From an uncultured Acidobacteriota bacterium (GTDB taxonomy: Bacteria; Acidobacteriota; Terriglobia; Terriglobales; Acidobacteriaceae): DNA of 51,989 nt. This document shows positions 49,656 to 51,989 of this stretch, one piece after another. The stretch is from contig CAIQPK010000058.1 in NCBI GenBank assembly GCA_903873705.1, positions 1-51,989 of the forward strand, in the 5' to 3' direction. A model generated the notes under the pieces. That model saw only the letters and a list, made by a program, of their open reading frames with translations, was not told the origin of the DNA and did not search any database. The number at the start of each line of letters is the position of its first letter. Position 1 is the stretch's first letter. A program made the position numbers and the translations under genes.

Positions 49656-50690
49656 GTGTCCTCCCCACTCCAGACCGAACTTGACACCATCCTCCACGGC
49701 GCAGCCATCTTCCCCCTCACCGACCGCGCCTTCCTCCGCATTACCGGCCCCGACGCCACCCGCTGGCTCAACGGCATGGTCACCAACAACATCAAGGACC
49801 TAGCCCCCGGCGAAGGCAACTACAACTTCCTACTCAACAACCAGGGCCGCATCCAAGGCGACTGCACGATTTACCGCGAGTACCGCGAGCCCGAAAGTGG
49901 CGACGCGCGTTACCTATTGCAAACGGATGCCTCGCAGATAGACACGATCCAGCAACTACTCGATAAGTTCATCATCATGGACGACGTTGAACTGTCCAGA
50001 GAACTCGTGGTGCAAGGCAGCAGCTTCCCGCAGGAGATGTTTAAGGGATTTGCTGTCATCGGTAAAACCGCAGACGAGCTCTTTGGAAAAGTGATGGGCG
50101 AAATCCTCAACGAGTTTCTTCTGGTCGATCTACCCAAGGCGGGCACACTGGTTTGGGGAACCTACGCTGGAACACCCAGTTTCGTCCTCAGCCCTCCAGA
50201 AACAAAAAAAGCAGTGGAAGTTTGGTCTTCCTATTCTGATCTAGACGCAGTCCGTACCGAATTTCAGAAGCTGGGCGCAATCGAACTCTCCCCCGCAGCC
50301 ATCGAAGCCTACCGCATCCTCTCCGGCACCCCCAAATACGGCGTAGACATCCGCAACACCGACACCGCCAAGGACCTCCCCCAGGAAACCGCCCAGACCC
50401 ACGCTCTCCATTTCACCAAGGGCTGTTACCTCGGGCAGGAAATCGTCGAGCGCATCCACTCCCGCGGCCAGGTCCACCGCACCTTCACCACCTTCAGCCT
50501 CAGCGCGCTCCCGGCCACCCTCCCCTCCCCGCTCACCGCCGAAGGCAAGCCCGCCGGCGAGCTAACCAGCGCCATCACCATCGGCGACCAGACCTTCGCC
50601 CTCGGCTACATCCGCCGCGAAGCGCTTGACCGTCTCAACTTCGATGGCGGCACCGCCACACCAACCCCCGTCCCTATATCTCTCATCTGA
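49656..50690 (+). CDS. ygfZ: YgfZ/GcvT-domain tetrahydrofolate-binding protein
   Basis: A 344-residue protein that helps maintain certain Fe-S enzymes such as radical-SAM MiaB. The signature KGCYLGQEIVERIHSRGQVHRT starts near 256 with its active cysteine, and RITGPDATRWLNGMVTNNIKDL near 28-49 is the usual folate-pocket start. A GTG start is used. Codon choice shifts within the gene: flanks use almost all C-ending codons while about 49870-50280 uses many A- and T-ending codons. This may mean recombination. Confidence 0.9.
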   Translation: MSSPLQTELDTILHGAAIFPLTDRAFLRITGPDATRWLNGMVTNNIKDLAPGEGNYNFLLNNQGRIQGDCTIYREYREPESGDARYLLQTDASQIDTIQQLLDKFIIMDDVELSRELVVQGSSFPQEMFKGFAVIGKTADELFGKVMGEILNEFLLVDLPKAGTLVWGTYAGTPSFVLSPPETKKAVEVWSSYSDLDAVRTEFQKLGAIELSPAAIEAYRILSGTPKYGVDIRNTDTAKDLPQETAQTHALHFTKGCYLGQEIVERIHSRGQVHRTFTTFSLSALPATLPSPLTAEGKPAGELTSAITIGDQTFALGYIRREALDRLNFDGGTATPTPVPISLI

Positions 50691-50804
50691 GCGACAATAT
50701 AAGCAGCGCCCGCAGTCTACTCCGCGAAACTTGGCGCTTAAACTTCGCGAACTCTGCGTCAAAGCTTTCGCCGCTGCCTTAGCCCCACAGGAAACCGAGA
50801 CCCC

Positions 50805-51476
50805 ATGCCCGATAAACCATTCGTCATCAACGACCGCCGCAAGTTCACCGCCGAAGGCGACCCCCGCCCCGACGCCCCTGCCTCCGAGCCTCGCCCGCCC
50901 CGCGACACCACCCCGCAAGAGTTCTCCTCCGCCGCGCACGCGCAACCCAAAGCCGAGCAGCCCAGGGGCCCCCAGGTCGTCCCCGATCCCTCCGCCAGCA
51001 CCGCAGCCTCCGAGCCCGACGCCCCCACCCCCGAGCCCCAGCGCGAAGACCTCCCGCCACCGCCCACAGCCGAGCAGCTAGCCCAGGCCGCCACCGCCTA
51101 CGCCGCCACGGTCGAGCGCATCGACCTCGCCATCCGCGCCGCCAACCCCGGCATGGAACGCATCCCCGAGATGACCTTCGAGCGCCTCGTCCAATCCATC
51201 TACATGCAGACGATCATGCAGCTCGGCGGCGGCACCGAGCCCGGCCAGGCCCCGCAGGTCGACCTCCTCGGAGCCCGCCAGTCCATCGACATGCTTGCCA
51301 TCCTCGCCGAAAAAACCAAGGGCACCCTCACCGAGTCCGAAGACCACCTCCTCCACTCCGCCGTCTTCGAAGCCCGCATGGGCTTCCTCGAAATGACCCA
51401 GCTCATGGCCCGTCAGGCCCAGTCCCGCCAACCCGGTCAACCCGGCGCCCCCACCGGCCCCAGCATCGTCCGATAG
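50805..51476 (+). CDS. DUF1844 protein with low-complexity N-terminus
   Basis: A 223-residue protein. The first 85 residues are Pro/Ala/Glu-rich and probably disordered. The second half has the DUF1844 pattern: FERLVQSIYMQTIMQLGG, then QVDLLGARQSIDMLAILAEKTKGTLTESEDHLLHSAVFEARMGFLEM. This domain is common in acidobacteria and deltaproteobacteria; its role is unknown. Its start ATG at 50805 is the first of the frame, and a modest GGAAACC lies upstream. Confidence 0.88.
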   Translation: MPDKPFVINDRRKFTAEGDPRPDAPASEPRPPRDTTPQEFSSAAHAQPKAEQPRGPQVVPDPSASTAASEPDAPTPEPQREDLPPPPTAEQLAQAATAYAATVERIDLAIRAANPGMERIPEMTFERLVQSIYMQTIMQLGGGTEPGQAPQVDLLGARQSIDMLAILAEKTKGTLTESEDHLLHSAVFEARMGFLEMTQLMARQAQSRQPGQPGAPTGPSIVR

Positions 51477-51505
51477 CCCCGACCTCGTTAATGTCTTTGC
51501 ATCTA

Positions 51506-51573
51506 GGTACCCCAAGGCTTTAGCCTTGGGTTTCATACCTTCTAAAGAAGAAGGGGCTTTAGCCCCTGGGGTA
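51506..51573. repeat. TACCCCAAGGC / TTTAGCCCCTGGGGTA double-palindrome repeat, copy 2
   Basis: The ends match copy 1 at 23805-23871: GGTACCCCAAGGCTTTAGCC, then GGGCTTTAGCCCCTGGGGTA. The middle (TTTCATACCTTCTAAAGAAG) differs. It lies between the DUF1844 gene and the MBL-fold gene, and its right edge is eight bases from the MBL TTG start. Confidence 0.85.
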
Positions 51574-51580
51574 GGCATTT

Positions 51581-51989
51581 TTGTCCCAGCCACCAGCATC
51601 CGAACAACCCAAGGCAAAAGCCACCCTCACCTTCCTCGGCAGCGGCACCTCCATGGGCGTCCCCACCCTCGGCTGCGACTGCGACGTCTGCCAGGACGCC
51701 CTCCGCCCCAACTCCCCCAACCGCCGCACCCGCCCCTCCCTCCGCATCGACTTCGACGGCCACACGGTCATCATCGACACCGGCCCCGACTTCCACGCCC
51801 AGGCCGTCCGCGAGCGCATCAATCACGTCGACGCCGTCCTGTACACCCACGGCCACGCCGACCACATCCTCGGCATGGACGACCTTCGCCCCCTCACCTT
51901 CCGCAAGCCCGACGGCCTGCCCCTCTTCGCCGACGACGCCACCGCCAAAATCATCGAGCGCGTCTTCGAGTACACCTTCCGCAAGATAG
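51581..51989 (+). CDS. MBL-fold metallohydrolase (PhnP-like), truncated at window end
   Basis: The frame is open from a TTG at 51581 to the last base and continues outside the window; about 136 codons are visible. The metal motif THGHADH with Asp and the conserved start LTFLGSGTSMGVP fit the PhnP/RNase-Z-like branch. GCDCDVC near 30 is a Cys cluster also seen in PhnP relatives. Cyclic-phosphodiesterase activity would be expected by family, but no partner genes are visible. The TTG is the first possible start after an in-frame stop at 51572. Confidence 0.82.
   Translation, partial: MSQPPASEQPKAKATLTFLGSGTSMGVPTLGCDCDVCQDALRPNSPNRRTRPSLRIDFDGHTVIIDTGPDFHAQAVRERINHVDAVLYTHGHADHILGMDDLRPLTFRKPDGLPLFADDATAKIIERVFEYTFRKI

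Overview
The window looks like a chromosomal segment of a soil Acidobacterium of the family Acidobacteriaceae (Granulicella/Edaphobacter/Terriglobus type). The grounds are strong C-ending codon bias, an Oar-like TonB receptor fragment at the left edge, a membrane-anchored winged-helix regulator, a DUF1844 protein, a PEP-CTERM protein, and many short palindromic intergenic repeats of the GTCATCCTGAGCGAAGCG and TACCCCAAGGC types. This assignment is inferred from protein and repeat style; no rRNA or tRNA gene is present to prove it.

Left third (1-17 kb). A receptor C-terminus, a membrane-bound winged-helix protein, a TauE/SafE permease and a secreted NHL propeller precede the most coherent unit of the window. 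This is a plus-strand operon (5498-11420) for a Tat-exported molybdenum hydroxylase: a 2Fe-2S subunit, a Mo subunit, an FAD subunit with an extra Cys motif, and a diheme-type cytochrome b. It ends with an unrecognised 132-residue protein and an IscU-like protein that has lost its third ligand cysteine. The maturation genes xdhC and mobA/mocA face it from the minus strand. A nested inverted repeat lies in the operon leader. A PEGA protein, a second TonB receptor, and a divergent pair of a TsdA-like cytochrome and a persulfide dioxygenase-rhodanese fusion follow.

Middle (18-33 kb). RidA-like, PEP-CTERM, pgk and tpiA (with an opposite-strand four-helix-bundle gene between them), signal peptidase I, a beta-lactamase-fold serine hydrolase divergent from murQ, a Spy-like protein, a minus-strand set of three short-chain dehydrogenases plus a sugar-phosphate isomerase-like protein, then murA.

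Right third (33-52 kb). DUF4919, Uma2, TPR, NfeD, an outer-membrane barrel, slipin and SPOR genes on the plus strand. A long minus-strand block follows: plsC, mpl, ldcA, dapF, mgtC, a GT39-like transferase, a PfkB kinase, mtnP and an HExxH protein. The plus-strand ygfZ, DUF1844 and a truncated metallo-beta-lactamase-fold gene close the window.

Three themes stand out. Periplasmic aldehyde-type oxidation is tied to the quinone pool. Cell-wall recycling genes (murQ, mpl, ldcA, with murA and dapF) are scattered through the window. Small palindromic repeats have in several places entered coding sequence or supplied start regions (nfeD, mpl, GT39-like gene, plsC upstream). I found no CRISPR array, phage or insertion sequence.
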